From the NCBI GenBank assembly GCA_964589625.1, contig CAZPSH010000011.1, positions 31,699-95,698 on the forward strand: 64,000 nt of DNA. The letters run 5' to 3'. Every line of letters begins with the position of its first letter. The first letter of the stretch is position 1. The position numbers and the translations under genes are program-made. The notes below the pieces were generated by a model that saw only the letters and a list, made by a program, of their open reading frames with translations, was not told where the DNA came from and made no database searches. This document shows, piece by piece, positions 16,919-25,596 of this stretch. This stretch comes from JBFLVU01 sp964589625. GTDB taxonomy: Bacteria > Acidobacteriota > UBA4820 > DSQY01.

Positions 16919-18919
16919 ATGACGGACGCCGACACCCTCTGTGTGAACACGCTCCGAATGCTCTCCGTGGACCAGGTGGAGCGCGCCAAGTCCGGCCATC
17001 CGGGCATGCCGCTCGGGGCGGCCCCCATGGCGTACGTCCTTTGGGACCGTTTTCTGAAGCACGACCCCGCCGACCCCGCTTGGCCGGACCGGGACCGATT
17101 CATCCTTTCGGCCGGCCATGGGTCGGCCCTCTTGTACGCCCTCCTGCACCTGTACGGGTACGACCTGCCGCTGGAGGAATTGAAGCGCTTCCGACAGTGG
17201 GGCTCCCGCACGCCGGGACACCCCGAGTACGGCCACGTGCCCGGCGTGGAGGCGACCACGGGTCCTCTCGGCCAGGGCTTCGCCATGGGCGTGGGAATGG
17301 CCATCGCCGAGGCGCACCTGGCCGCCCTGTACAACCGTCCGGGGCACACGGTTGTGGACCACTTCACCTACGCTATCGTTTCCGACGGGGACCTCATGGA
17401 GGGCGCTTCCCACGAGGCCGCCTCCCTGGCGGGGACCCTCGGCCTCGGAAAGCTCGTCTACCTCTATGACGCAAACCGCATCTCCATCGAGGGGCCCACG
17501 GACCTGGCCTTCACGGAGGACGTGGGCCGACGCTTCGAGGCGTACGAGTGGCAGGTCCTTCGGGTCCAGGACGGCAACGACCTTAACGCCATCGAATCGG
17601 CCATCGGCGCGGCGCGGAACGAGCGCCGCCGGCCTTCCCTCGTCATTGTCCAATCCCACATCGGCTTCGGAAGCCCCAAGCAGGATTCGGCGGCCTCCCA
17701 CGGAGAGCCTCTGGGGGCCGAGGCGGCGCGCGCCACGAAGCGGGCCCTCGGGTGGCCGGAGGACGCCTCGTTCCACGTTCCCGGCGAAGTCTCGACCCAC
17801 TGCCGCGAATCCGTCCGCACCGGCGTCCGGTCCCGCGAAGCGTGGCGGGTGGCCATGGAGGCCTACCGCGCGGCCTTTCCCGCTCCGTCCGCCGAGCTCG
17901 AAACCCGCCTGGCCGGAACACTCCCCGACGGCTGGGAGGCCGCACTCCCCACCTTCCGTCCCGGCGAGGGGACACAGGCCACGCGGTCCGCATCGGGCGC
18001 TGTCCTCAACGCCCTCTCCGCAGTCATTCCGGCCCTCATGGGGGGCTCCGCCGATCTCGCCCCTTCCACGAAGACCCTCCTCAAGGGATCGCCCGACTTT
18101 TCCGCCTCGCACCCCGAGGGGCGAAACCTGCGCTTCGGCGTCCGGGAGCTGGCCATGGGAGCCGCCGTCAATGGGATGGCCCTTCACGGAGGGATCCTCC
18201 CCTACGGCGCCACCTTCCTCGTCTTCTGCGATTTCGCCCGCCCGGCCCTCCGTCTGGCGGCGCTCATGGGAATCCACGCCGTCTTCATCTTCACGCACGA
18301 CTCCATCGGGGTGGGCGAGGACGGTCCAACCCACCAACCCGTCGAGCATCTGCTGAGCCTGAGAGCCATCCCGGGGCTGAGGGTCCTGCGGCCCGCCGAT
18401 GCGAACGAGACCGCCCAGGCCTGGCGAATGGCCCTGCGGGAGCCCGGTCCCACGGTCCTTGCCCTCACGCGCCAAAACTTGCCCGTGCTCGATCCGGACG
18501 CCGTTCCTGTGGTTTCTGGTTTCCAGCGGGGCGGGTACGTCCTGTGCGAGGCGGAAGGGGGGTCGCCCCAGGTCGTGCTGGTAGGGACGGGATCGGAGGT
18601 CCACGCCGCCCTGGCTGCGAGGGACATGCTCAGCCGCCGCGGGATCCGCGCCCGGGTGGTTTCGGTTCCCTGCGTGGAAATCTTTCTCGCCCAATCCGAG
18701 GCCTACCGGCAGGAGGTTCTCCCGCCCTCCGCTCCGTGTCTCGCCGTAGAGGCGGGGGTGACGCGCGGATGGCGCGAGGTGGTCGGGGATCGGGGATGCG
18801 TGATTGGGGTGGACCGGTTTGGCGCCTCGGCGCCGGGGGAGGAGGTGTTCCGGAACCTGGGGATCACGTCCGAAGCCATCGCCGAGAGGGCCGCCTCCCT
18901 GCTTGCGGCGAAGAAGTAG
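16919..18919 (+). CDS. tkt: Transketolase
   Basis: A 666-residue thiamine-diphosphate enzyme of the pentose-phosphate pathway, full length. Visible motifs: KSGHPGMPLGAAPMAY and GHGSALLYALLHLYGY at the N-terminus, the TPP signature SDGDLMEGASHEA to YDAN, and the pyrimidine-domain DSIGVGEDGPTHQPVEHL. The C-terminal domain starts near residue 540. It moves two-carbon ketol units between sugar phosphates in the cytoplasm. The ATG at 16919 has a GTGGAG ribosome-binding site; the small HhH gene follows closely. Confidence 0.97.
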   Translation: MTDADTLCVNTLRMLSVDQVERAKSGHPGMPLGAAPMAYVLWDRFLKHDPADPAWPDRDRFILSAGHGSALLYALLHLYGYDLPLEELKRFRQWGSRTPGHPEYGHVPGVEATTGPLGQGFAMGVGMAIAEAHLAALYNRPGHTVVDHFTYAIVSDGDLMEGASHEAASLAGTLGLGKLVYLYDANRISIEGPTDLAFTEDVGRRFEAYEWQVLRVQDGNDLNAIESAIGAARNERRRPSLVIVQSHIGFGSPKQDSAASHGEPLGAEAARATKRALGWPEDASFHVPGEVSTHCRESVRTGVRSREAWRVAMEAYRAAFPAPSAELETRLAGTLPDGWEAALPTFRPGEGTQATRSASGAVLNALSAVIPALMGGSADLAPSTKTLLKGSPDFSASHPEGRNLRFGVRELAMGAAVNGMALHGGILPYGATFLVFCDFARPALRLAALMGIHAVFIFTHDSIGVGEDGPTHQPVEHLLSLRAIPGLRVLRPADANETAQAWRMALREPGPTVLALTRQNLPVLDPDAVPVVSGFQRGGYVLCEAEGGSPQVVLVGTGSEVHAALAARDMLSRRGIRARVVSVPCVEIFLAQSEAYRQEVLPPSAPCLAVEAGVTRGWREVVGDRGCVIGVDRFGASAPGEEVFRNLGITSEAIAERAASLLAAKK

Positions 18920-18931
18920 GTGGGGCGCTGG

Positions 18932-19231
18932 ATGCGCCGCTCGTTGGTCCGGGTGGAGAACCGCCCAATCCTGAAGAGACTGCAGGTCATCCCCGGGGTC
19001 GGGCCCTCCGTGGCCCGGGACCTGTTGGATCTCGGGATCCGTTCGCCGGAGGACCTCGCCGGCAGGGACCCCGGTGCCCTTTACGAGGAACTGTGCGGGA
19101 TTCGCGGGTGCCGCTTGGACCGCTGCATGCTCTACGTCCTGCGCTGCGCCGTGTACTTCGCCTCGGAGCCCGATCCCGACCCAGCACTCCTCAAATGGTG
19201 GTCCTGGAAGGACGCCCAGGGCCGGGGTTGA
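18932..19231 (+). CDS. Helix-hairpin-helix protein of the Cdd1 ('pathogenicity locus') family
   Basis: A 99-residue protein. An HhH motif LQVIPGVGPSVARDLLDLGI is followed by PEDLAGRDPGALYEELC, the RLDRCMLYVLRCAVYFAS block and a C-terminal LLKWWSWKD, matching the Cdd1 family. HhH motifs bind DNA nonspecifically; the family role is unknown. The ATG at 18932 has AGGTGGGG at good spacing; a GTG at 18920, directly after the tkt stop, is a weaker alternative. Confidence 0.82.
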   Translation: MRRSLVRVENRPILKRLQVIPGVGPSVARDLLDLGIRSPEDLAGRDPGALYEELCGIRGCRLDRCMLYVLRCAVYFASEPDPDPALLKWWSWKDAQGRG

Positions 19232-19300
19232 CGGCGGGGAGGCCGGGAGGCACATTCTAAAGGGCCGGGCCGGCCGGCCGTCCCCCAGGGAGGTGGCGGT

Positions 19301-19762
19301 GTGACAAGAGTGATCCACTTGGTCGTGCGCCTGAGGTGTTCGCCGGACCGCGCCTATGCCCTGTTCACCGAAAACGACCTCCTGGAGACCTGGCTGACCC
19401 GGCACGCCGAGGTTCAGCCCTACGCGGGAGGCAAATTCGAACTTTTCTGGGATCCGTACGACCGGGAAAACGACTGCACCTTCGGGTGCCGCATCACGGC
19501 CGTCTCGCCCGGGAGGCTCCTCGCCTTCGACTGGAAGGGCCCCAAGCAGTTCCGAGGCGTCATGAACGGGTGCGATCCTCTAACCCATGTGACGGTGACC
19601 TTTCACGCCTGCGGGGAATCCGAGGTGTCCGATTGCACGGAGGTTCACCTCGTCCACTCCGGGTGGGGACGCTCCCCCGAGTGGGTGGAAGCCAGGGTCT
19701 GGACCGAAATCGCCTGGGGACGGGCCCTGCAAGGCCTCCGCGAGTCCTTGGAGAAGTCGTGA
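19301..19762 (+). CDS. AHSA1/SRPBCC-domain protein
   Basis: A 153-residue Aha1-C-like START-fold protein: RCSPDRAYALFTENDLLETWL, the GGKFELFWDP strand pair, and a C-terminal helix WGRALQGLRESLEK. Family members bind small hydrophobic ligands, and some eukaryotic relatives activate Hsp90. The GTG start at 19301 has an AGGGAGG ribosome-binding site. One base separates it from the macrodomain gene. Confidence 0.8.
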   Translation: MTRVIHLVVRLRCSPDRAYALFTENDLLETWLTRHAEVQPYAGGKFELFWDPYDRENDCTFGCRITAVSPGRLLAFDWKGPKQFRGVMNGCDPLTHVTVTFHACGESEVSDCTEVHLVHSGWGRSPEWVEARVWTEIAWGRALQGLRESLEKS

Positions 19763-19763
19763 C

Positions 19764-20288
19764 ATGGCGGCGAGAATGACCGTGGAGTTGGGGGACATCA
19801 CGCTCCAGACCACGGATGCCATCGTCAATGCGGCCAACCCGACCCTGCTCGGGGGAGGGGGGGTGGACGGGGCCATCCACAGGGCCGCCGGCCCTGGACT
19901 CCTGGAGGAGTGCCGCACCCTCGGCGGCTGTTCGACGGGCCGGGCCGTGATCACTGGCGGCCACGGTCTCCCCGCGCGCTTTGTGATCCATACGGTGGGG
20001 CCCGTCTGGAAAGGCGGGCGAGGGGGGGAGGAGCGTGCCCTGGCCTCCTGCTACCACAGCTGTCTGACTCTGGCAGGGGAGCGGGGGCTGAAGTCCGTTG
20101 CGTTCCCCGCCATCAGCACGGGCGCGTACGGCTATCCTCCGCGGGAGGCCTGCCGTGTCGCCTTGGGTACGACGGCGGAATTTCTTGCCCGGCACGATCT
20201 GCCCGAGCGCGTGGTCTTCGTCTGCTTCGGACAGGGAGACTACGACCTGTACCGCGCCGCGGCGGGCGAAATGGGGTTTTCCCTGTAA
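19764..20288 (+). CDS. Macrodomain protein, probable O-acetyl-ADP-ribose deacetylase
   Basis: A 174-residue single macrodomain of the MacroD/YmdB-E. coli type. The ADP-ribose-binding signatures are ITLQTTDAIVNAANPTLLGG, GGVDGAIHRAAGP (the substrate loop with catalytic-type Asp) and PAISTGAYGYP. Such enzymes remove ADP-ribose from proteins or deacetylate O-acetyl-ADP-ribose. The ATG lies 1 nt after the AHSA1 stop, suggesting coupling. Confidence 0.9.
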   Translation: MAARMTVELGDITLQTTDAIVNAANPTLLGGGGVDGAIHRAAGPGLLEECRTLGGCSTGRAVITGGHGLPARFVIHTVGPVWKGGRGGEERALASCYHSCLTLAGERGLKSVAFPAISTGAYGYPPREACRVALGTTAEFLARHDLPERVVFVCFGQGDYDLYRAAAGEMGFSL

Positions 20289-20311
20289 AGGGAAGTGAGA
20301 GGGATGCTCCG

Positions 20312-21295
20312 GTGAGGCTTCAAGGGATCTGCCTGGGACTTCTCATCTGCCTTGCCCCCTCAGCCGCAGGGGACCCGGCCCGAAGGGAGGCCTTTTTTCC
20401 CTCGCGGTTTCAGAGAGGCGAGGCGGGGGCCCGCAAGGCTTGGCCGGCCTTGGACCCATCTCGCTTGAAGCTCCGCTCCGAGAGCGCCCTCGTGGCCGAC
20501 TCGGCCACGGGCCGCATCCTTTTTGAAAAGGAGGCGGACCGGGTGCGGCCCGTGGCTTCCTTGACCAAGATCATGACCGCCATAGTCCTTCTCGATTCCC
20601 ACCTTTCCCTCGCGGAGCCGATCCTCATCGAGGAGGCCGACGTGGACCGGCTCAAGCAGTCCGCCTCCCACCTGCCGGTGGGGTGGGCCCTCACGCGGGG
20701 CGAACTCCTGCGCATCGCCCTCACGGCCTCCGACAACCGCGCCGCCCACGCGCTGGCGAGGACCTACCCGGGGGGCGCGGCGGCGTTTGTGACAGCCATG
20801 AACCGGAAGGCCGCCGAACTCCGCATGGAGGACACCCAGTACGTAGATCCGACGGGCCTCGACCCGCGCAACGTGTCCACGGCGAGGGACCTGCTGCGGC
20901 TGGCCCAGGCGGCTTACCGGTACGGGAGCCTGTGCGACATGTCCACGGCCCCCCAGTTGGAGGTGATCTCCCGAGTCTCCGGGAGGGTCCGCTCCTTCGG
21001 CAACTCCAACGGCCTGATTCACGACGGGACGTGGTCCATCGGGCTGACGAAGACGGGGTACATCGCCGAATCGGGCTACTGTCTCCTGATGAGGACCCGG
21101 ATCGGAGACCGCCCCTTCACCTTCGTCTTTCTCGGGGCGGCCGGAAAGGACTCGCGGCTCGGCGACGCGCGCCGGACCCGGTCCTGGCTCCTGGGCGACG
21201 GCGGTGTGGCCGGTGACCGGGGGGCGTTCGCGGGCGGACAGGGAGGCCCCGCCGGGAAGATCCCGGATTCAGAGGGTCTGCCCGTGAGGGGTTGA
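20312..21295 (+). CDS. D-Ala-D-Ala carboxypeptidase/endopeptidase family (PBP7-like)
   Basis: A 327-residue exported serine peptidase of family S11. Signal peptide (residues 1-20), SxxK motif Ser83-Leu-Thr-Lys86 (ASLTKIMTAIVLLDSH), SxN motif Ser140-Asp-Asn142 and the KTG motif in IGLTKTGYIAESGYC. It trims peptidoglycan stem peptides or crosslinks in the periplasm. GTG at 20312 is chosen because GAGAGGGA lies 8 nt upstream and it opens directly into the signal peptide; the ATG at 20304 is in another frame. It is convergent with selD, 3 nt apart. Confidence 0.88.
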   Translation: MRLQGICLGLLICLAPSAAGDPARREAFFPSRFQRGEAGARKAWPALDPSRLKLRSESALVADSATGRILFEKEADRVRPVASLTKIMTAIVLLDSHLSLAEPILIEEADVDRLKQSASHLPVGWALTRGELLRIALTASDNRAAHALARTYPGGAAAFVTAMNRKAAELRMEDTQYVDPTGLDPRNVSTARDLLRLAQAAYRYGSLCDMSTAPQLEVISRVSGRVRSFGNSNGLIHDGTWSIGLTKTGYIAESGYCLLMRTRIGDRPFTFVFLGAAGKDSRLGDARRTRSWLLGDGGVAGDRGAFAGGQGGPAGKIPDSEGLPVRG

Positions 21296-21298
21296 ATC

Positions 21299-22348
21299 CT
21301 ATTCCAGAAGAATCCGAAGGGGGCCTTCTTCGAAGCGCCCCACCCTCCACCACGACTGCCCCCTGGATTCGCACTCCGACTCGAAGGTTGCCCGCCGCTC
21401 CGGAGACACGGCGAGCAGGAGGCCTCCGGACGTCTGGGCATCGGCGGCCATGAGAACCTGGTGGGGTCCCAGGCGGCCGGATCGTTCCAGGAAGGGGGAT
21501 GCCATCGCCAGGTTGGCCCGGGTGCCGCCGGGGATGTTGTCCTTGCGGGCCTCGCGTTCCACGCCCTCGAAAAAGGGAAGGGCGTCGAAGGAGAGGCGGG
21601 CCGAGACCGCCGCCTCCCGGCACATTTCGAGCAGGTGGCCGAGAAGGCCGAATCCCGTGACGTCCGTGGCCCCCTGGACCTGTGCCGCGCGGGCGGCTTC
21701 CGAGGCCGAGCGGTTGAGTGCCGCCATGGAGGCCACCGCGGCTGCGTAGGCCTCTTCGGTGATGTCACCACCCTTGAAGGCCGTGGCCAGGATCCCGGTT
21801 CCGAGGCGCTTGGTCAGATAGAGGTCGTCTCCGGGTCGCGCCCCCCCCTTGCGAAGGAGATGGTCGGGGTGGGCCATGCCCAGGACGGCGAGCCCGTACT
21901 TTGGCTCGGGGTCGTCCACCGTGTGCCCCCCGACGATCAGGCAGCCCGCTTCCCGGGCCTTTTCCGCGCCTCCCCCGAGAATGGCGGCCATCTCCTCCAA
22001 CCGGGTCTTTCTGCGCGCCGGAAAGTTGAGGAGGTTCAGGGCGAGTGTGGGGCTACCCCCCATGGCGTAGATGTCCGAGAAGGCGTTGGCGGCGGCGATC
22101 TGACCGAAGAGGTGAGGATCATCCACCACGGGCGTGAAGTAGTCCGTCGTGAACAGCAGGACCCGATCCGCGTCCAGAAGGTACGCGGCGGCGTCCTCCA
22201 CGTGCCCCGGGGGGGTGAGGAGCCTGGGGTCGGTCATGGGGCGCAGCCGGCGGAGAACCTCCGCCAGGTCCGTCGGACCGAGCTTGCAGGCTCAGCCGGC
22301 GCCGTGGCTGAGACCCGTCAAGCGGGGCTCGGGCTTTTCCTTCGCCAT
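21299..22348 (-). CDS. selD: Selenide, water dikinase with in-frame UGA (selenocysteine) at codon 19
   Basis: Makes selenophosphate from selenide and ATP, the selenium donor for selenocysteine and selenouridine. Reading from ATG at 22348, the frame gives RLTGLSHGAG, then UGA (22292-22294), then ACKLGPTDLAEVL. The UGA falls exactly where E. coli SelD has catalytic Cys17 in HGAGCGCK, with the essential Lys preserved, so it is read as selenocysteine. The remainder is a complete SelD: TTDYFTPVVDDP, ANAFSDIYAMGG, GGHTVDDPEP, TDVTGFGLLGHL and AQTSGG. Total 349 residues including Sec. GGAG precedes the ATG. Gene callers would start it at ATG 22237 and lose the active site. Confidence 0.9.
22267..22279 (-). 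promoter_or_regulatory. Candidate bacterial SECIS hairpin in selD mRNA
   Basis: On the coding (minus) strand, GGTCC-GAC-GGACC forms a 5-bp stem with a GAC loop starting 13 nt after the UGA. Its position and the G at the start of the apical loop fit the general bacterial SECIS pattern recognised by SelB. Confidence 0.6.
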
Positions 22349-22371
22349 CTCGTCTCCATGCGCGGTGCGCG

Positions 22372-24522
22372 TCAGTTGCGGGGTGCGGGGGCCGCCGGAG
22401 CCACCGGCGGCGGGATTTGGCGTAGCAAGTCCTCGGCGAGCGGTTGAACCAGGATGTCCCCGAGACCGTCCAGCGAACCGCCTCGGTCGCTCGCCGCCGC
22501 GAGGAGAAAGGGCCTCGCTTCTTCCGTCCGATCGAGATGGAGGAGGGCCACCGCTCGGGCATAGGCCACGGCGGAGGTCCCCGGCGATCCCTCGGGAGAT
22601 TCGGGGGAGCCTTCCAAGGATTCGAGAGCCTCGCTCGGCCGGCCCATGTTGAGGTGGGCGAAGGCGAGGTTGAGCCTGGCCGCCCTGGACTGGGCCGGAT
22701 CCTCCGCGCTCAGTAGCGCCTGCCGGGAGAGGAGGCATCGCTTCCGAGCGCCCGGGCCATCGGGCACGACGCGGGTGAAGGAGGAGGGGACCACCCTCCA
22801 AGTCCTCTCCAGCCCCTCGTGGAGGAAGCGGATCTCCGGTTCCAGGGCTCGGGCGAGCAGGTCTCGAGCCTCCTGCGCCCCGGAGGTCACCGCGCCGTCC
22901 ACGCCGAGAAGGCCGTCACCCGGGGCGGGGCCCCCTCTGGGGGAAAGGTCCCGGAGAATGACGGGACCGCCACGCCCCGCGGCCTCGCCGACGGGAAGGA
23001 TCCGGTCCGGGCTGAAGGACAGGACAGGCTCGTCCAGAAGTCTCAGTGCCTCCAGAGTTTCCTCCGGAGTGGCTCCGCGGCCCGTGAACTCGTCGAATCC
23101 GTTAAGGCCGGGGGCGAACAAGCGGAGGGAGAGGATCTTCTCTCCCGATTCGGGGTCCCGGTCCAGCCTGCCCACGACAAGTCCTTGACATCGGTACCGT
23201 TCGCACAGGAGGGCGGTGGTGGAGGCCCGAACCTCCGGGCTGACGCCGTGAACAAAGAACGTGTCGGGAAGGAGCGGGTCTTTCTCGTCGGAAGCCGGTG
23301 TCACGTTAAAGAGCGCGAGGGACGTGACCTTCTCGTCGAGGAGACCGGACAGGTCCACCATTTCTTCGGGGGGGATCTCGTGCGTGCGCGTGAGGCCCGC
23401 CCACACCAGCGTGGGCCGCAGGGTTGCGTCGAGGCGAAAGTCGGCCGATTCGGGTACCTGCAAGCGGGCGCGAAACTCCCCGACCCCCGGCTTCTGGACC
23501 AGGAATTCGTGCTCCCCGATGCAGAAGCCTCTCGTCTTTAAAGGGGTTGTACCCATCTCCAGCCCGTCTACCAGAACTTGCGCTCCGGCGGGGCGGGACG
23601 TTACTTCGAGATCCACCGTCTTCTTTTCGAGAACCACGGTTTTGACGTACCCGGGAAGGTTTCTCTCGCGGTCCAGGACCACGTTCAGCAGGAACGTCTT
23701 TGGGGCGTAGCAGGGTTTGGAGAGGACCACCGTGTGTTCTCCGGGAGGCAGGTTCAACGCGGGGATGACGTAGACGGAAGAAGGGTCGGTCCGGATCGTC
23801 TTTGCGTAGTGGGCCCACTCGGGCTGAGTCGAGGCAGGGCGCTCCGCCCTGCCGACCACCTTCCCGTTCAAGCTCAATTGGACCCCCTGGGGTTGGGCGA
23901 AGATGAAGATGGTCCGCGCATTCGGAACCAGCCTTACCGATACGGCCAGCCTGGAGCCGACGTCCACGTTGACTTCCCGTTCGGCGGCATCGTAGCCGGA
24001 TCGGAGGAACCGGAACACGTGGAGACCTTTCAAAACGGGTATGGACCGGGCTGCGCCCGACCCGAGCGCCCTTCCATCCAGGAAGACTTGGCTGTCGGAC
24101 GGATCCACGTCCAGGTCCACCGTTCCCGTGAGGAGGTTTCGCGTCTCCTCGTAGAACCGGACGGCCTTCGGGGCTCGGCTCCGGGAGAAGGGGTAATCCG
24201 CACGGAGTTGAATGAGCCGCGAGAAGTCTGCGCGGGCCTCGTCAAGCCTGCCGAGGTTGAAGAGGCACACGCCCCTGAGCTCCAGGGTTTTTTGAAGAAG
24301 GGCCTCGTCGGAGGGAGTGAGTCGCCCCGCCTCTTCCCACCGGGAAAGCGTCGCCTCCACGGGGACCAGCTCGCCGACGGCATCCCCGAACCGGAAGGCC
24401 TGAAAGGATTCCTCTGCTTTGACGAAGGCGTCCTGGAGGGTGCCGATTTCCTCCACCACCACTTGTCCGGGAAGGTCCAGCATCAGCAACAGAAAAGCCG
24501 CGGCGAGGAGGCGGGCCCTCAT
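22372..24522 (-). CDS. Secreted TPR/PEGA-domain protein
   Basis: A 716-residue exported protein of unknown function. Signal peptide (1-20), TPR-like helices around residues 28-130, then three PEGA-type beta modules (about 134-199, 203-298 and 301-365) with patterns such as SDSQVFLDGRALGSG and PAGAQVLVDGLEMGTTPLKT. A unique middle follows, including a PDZ-like stretch near GGPAPGDGLLGVDGAVTSG, and TPR-like helices with a Pro/Ala-rich end. PEGA modules are associated with surface-layer or envelope proteins. It overlaps the upstream gene by 4 nt and lies 23 nt before selD. Confidence 0.7.
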   Translation of the reverse strand: MRARLLAAAFLLLMLDLPGQVVVEEIGTLQDAFVKAEESFQAFRFGDAVGELVPVEATLSRWEEAGRLTPSDEALLQKTLELRGVCLFNLGRLDEARADFSRLIQLRADYPFSRSRAPKAVRFYEETRNLLTGTVDLDVDPSDSQVFLDGRALGSGAARSIPVLKGLHVFRFLRSGYDAAEREVNVDVGSRLAVSVRLVPNARTIFIFAQPQGVQLSLNGKVVGRAERPASTQPEWAHYAKTIRTDPSSVYVIPALNLPPGEHTVVLSKPCYAPKTFLLNVVLDRERNLPGYVKTVVLEKKTVDLEVTSRPAGAQVLVDGLEMGTTPLKTRGFCIGEHEFLVQKPGVGEFRARLQVPESADFRLDATLRPTLVWAGLTRTHEIPPEEMVDLSGLLDEKVTSLALFNVTPASDEKDPLLPDTFFVHGVSPEVRASTTALLCERYRCQGLVVGRLDRDPESGEKILSLRLFAPGLNGFDEFTGRGATPEETLEALRLLDEPVLSFSPDRILPVGEAAGRGGPVILRDLSPRGGPAPGDGLLGVDGAVTSGAQEARDLLARALEPEIRFLHEGLERTWRVVPSSFTRVVPDGPGARKRCLLSRQALLSAEDPAQSRAARLNLAFAHLNMGRPSEALESLEGSPESPEGSPGTSAVAYARAVALLHLDRTEEARPFLLAAASDRGGSLDGLGDILVQPLAEDLLRQIPPPVAPAAPAPRN

Positions 24523-25589
24523 GGCTCGATCCTCATCAAGCGGCCCTCCCGGTCGTCCACAATCAGCATCCCTTCAAGGCCGTCCCAACCGGCGCAGCGG
24601 ATCCGCGGCGAGTCCTCCACGGAGCTCCACAAGAGCCTCCCCCCGTGCGACAGCAGAAACAGGCGCTTCGCCCGTCCGTCGAATAGGAGGACATTCCCGG
24701 CGAAATCCACTTGAAAGTCCTTCAATCTTCGCAGATGAATTCCCTGGGAAACGGGATCGATGACCGACAGGGGGGACAGGTCGCCCCCGAACACATGGAT
24801 TTGCCCCGAATCTTCGTCCGCCACGTAGATCCGCCCGGCCCAGTCGGCGCGGACCCGGAGCGGATCCCTCAAGGAGAGCCTGGCGCTTCCAAGGGCGACC
24901 CCCCGGGGGTCCACCTTGAAGAGCCGCTTGCCCCGGGAGTCCAAGAGGGCGAGGTTCCCCTCGGGGAGGGCCGCGGCCGAAGCGGGCTCGCCCAGAGGGA
25001 GGGCCAAGGAGATCATCCGATCCCCCCACAGGAGGGCCCCTCTGCCCAGCGCGATGGGTTTTCCCGCCCCGTCCACGCAAAGATCCAATCCGCCCGGGAA
25101 GGCTCTCGTGGAGGAGACTTTCCCCCCGGAACCCAAGCTTATAAAGGCGTCACGGCTCAGGAGGTAGGCTCCTCCCCCCGGCGCGGGGGCCACGGCGAGG
25201 GCCGACTTCAGCATCTTTGGGCTCAGCTCAACTGGGGGTAGGGGGTTGGCGGTGAAGGACGCGCGGCCGGCCAAGCCCATGGACCGGTCCAAGAGAATCC
25301 TCAGGCGCGCTCCGCGCGTCGGGTCCTCCCCGGGAAGGCGCGCCAGGAGGGCGGCAGCCTCCAGCGGTCGATCCATCGCCACGAGACACCGGGCCAGCAC
25401 GTCGGCGTCTTCGCCCGAAGCGGCGCCCTGCTCGGGGTTGGACAGGAGAATCCGGTAGGCGCGGTCGGGCCGGCCTCCGAATAGGGCCGCCCGGGCGGCG
25501 GCGGTGGGTTCCCGAAGGGCCGGGGAGGCGGGATCCGGGGGGTAGGTCGGAACCGTGCCTCCCGTGAGGACCGAAAGGAGGGTGAGCAA
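24519..25589 (-). CDS. Secreted beta-propeller-like protein of unknown function
   Basis: About 356 residues. A hydrophobic N-terminus and a helical repeat region (ALFGGRPDRAYRILLSN) precede a repeat-rich part with NHL/propeller-like strands: GGLDLCVDGAGKPIALGRG, GNLALLDSRGKRLFKVD, RIYVADEDSGQIHVFGGDLS and VDFAGNVLLFDGRAKRLFLL. No ATG or GTG is available near the beginning; the TTG at 25589, 7 nt after the kinase stop, is the best start and gives a short export signal. The start is uncertain. Its 4-nt overlap with the PEGA gene and close kinase spacing suggest one transcript. Confidence 0.6.
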   Translation of the reverse strand: MLTLLSVLTGGTVPTYPPDPASPALREPTAAARAALFGGRPDRAYRILLSNPEQGAASGEDADVLARCLVAMDRPLEAAALLARLPGEDPTRGARLRILLDRSMGLAGRASFTANPLPPVELSPKMLKSALAVAPAPGGGAYLLSRDAFISLGSGGKVSSTRAFPGGLDLCVDGAGKPIALGRGALLWGDRMISLALPLGEPASAAALPEGNLALLDSRGKRLFKVDPRGVALGSARLSLRDPLRVRADWAGRIYVADEDSGQIHVFGGDLSPLSVIDPVSQGIHLRRLKDFQVDFAGNVLLFDGRAKRLFLLSHGGRLLWSSVEDSPRIRCAGWDGLEGMLIVDDREGRLMRIEP

Positions 25590-25596
25590 CGAGAGG

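Noticed and set aside
16856..19405. An 849-codon open frame opposite transketolase
   Set aside because: GC-driven antisense frame without recognisable motifs; transketolase is complete on the plus strand.
21299..22348. selD as a pseudogene truncated by a stop codon
   Set aside because: The stop is UGA exactly at the catalytic Cys column, followed by conserved residues and a SECIS-like hairpin, and the remaining gene is undamaged.
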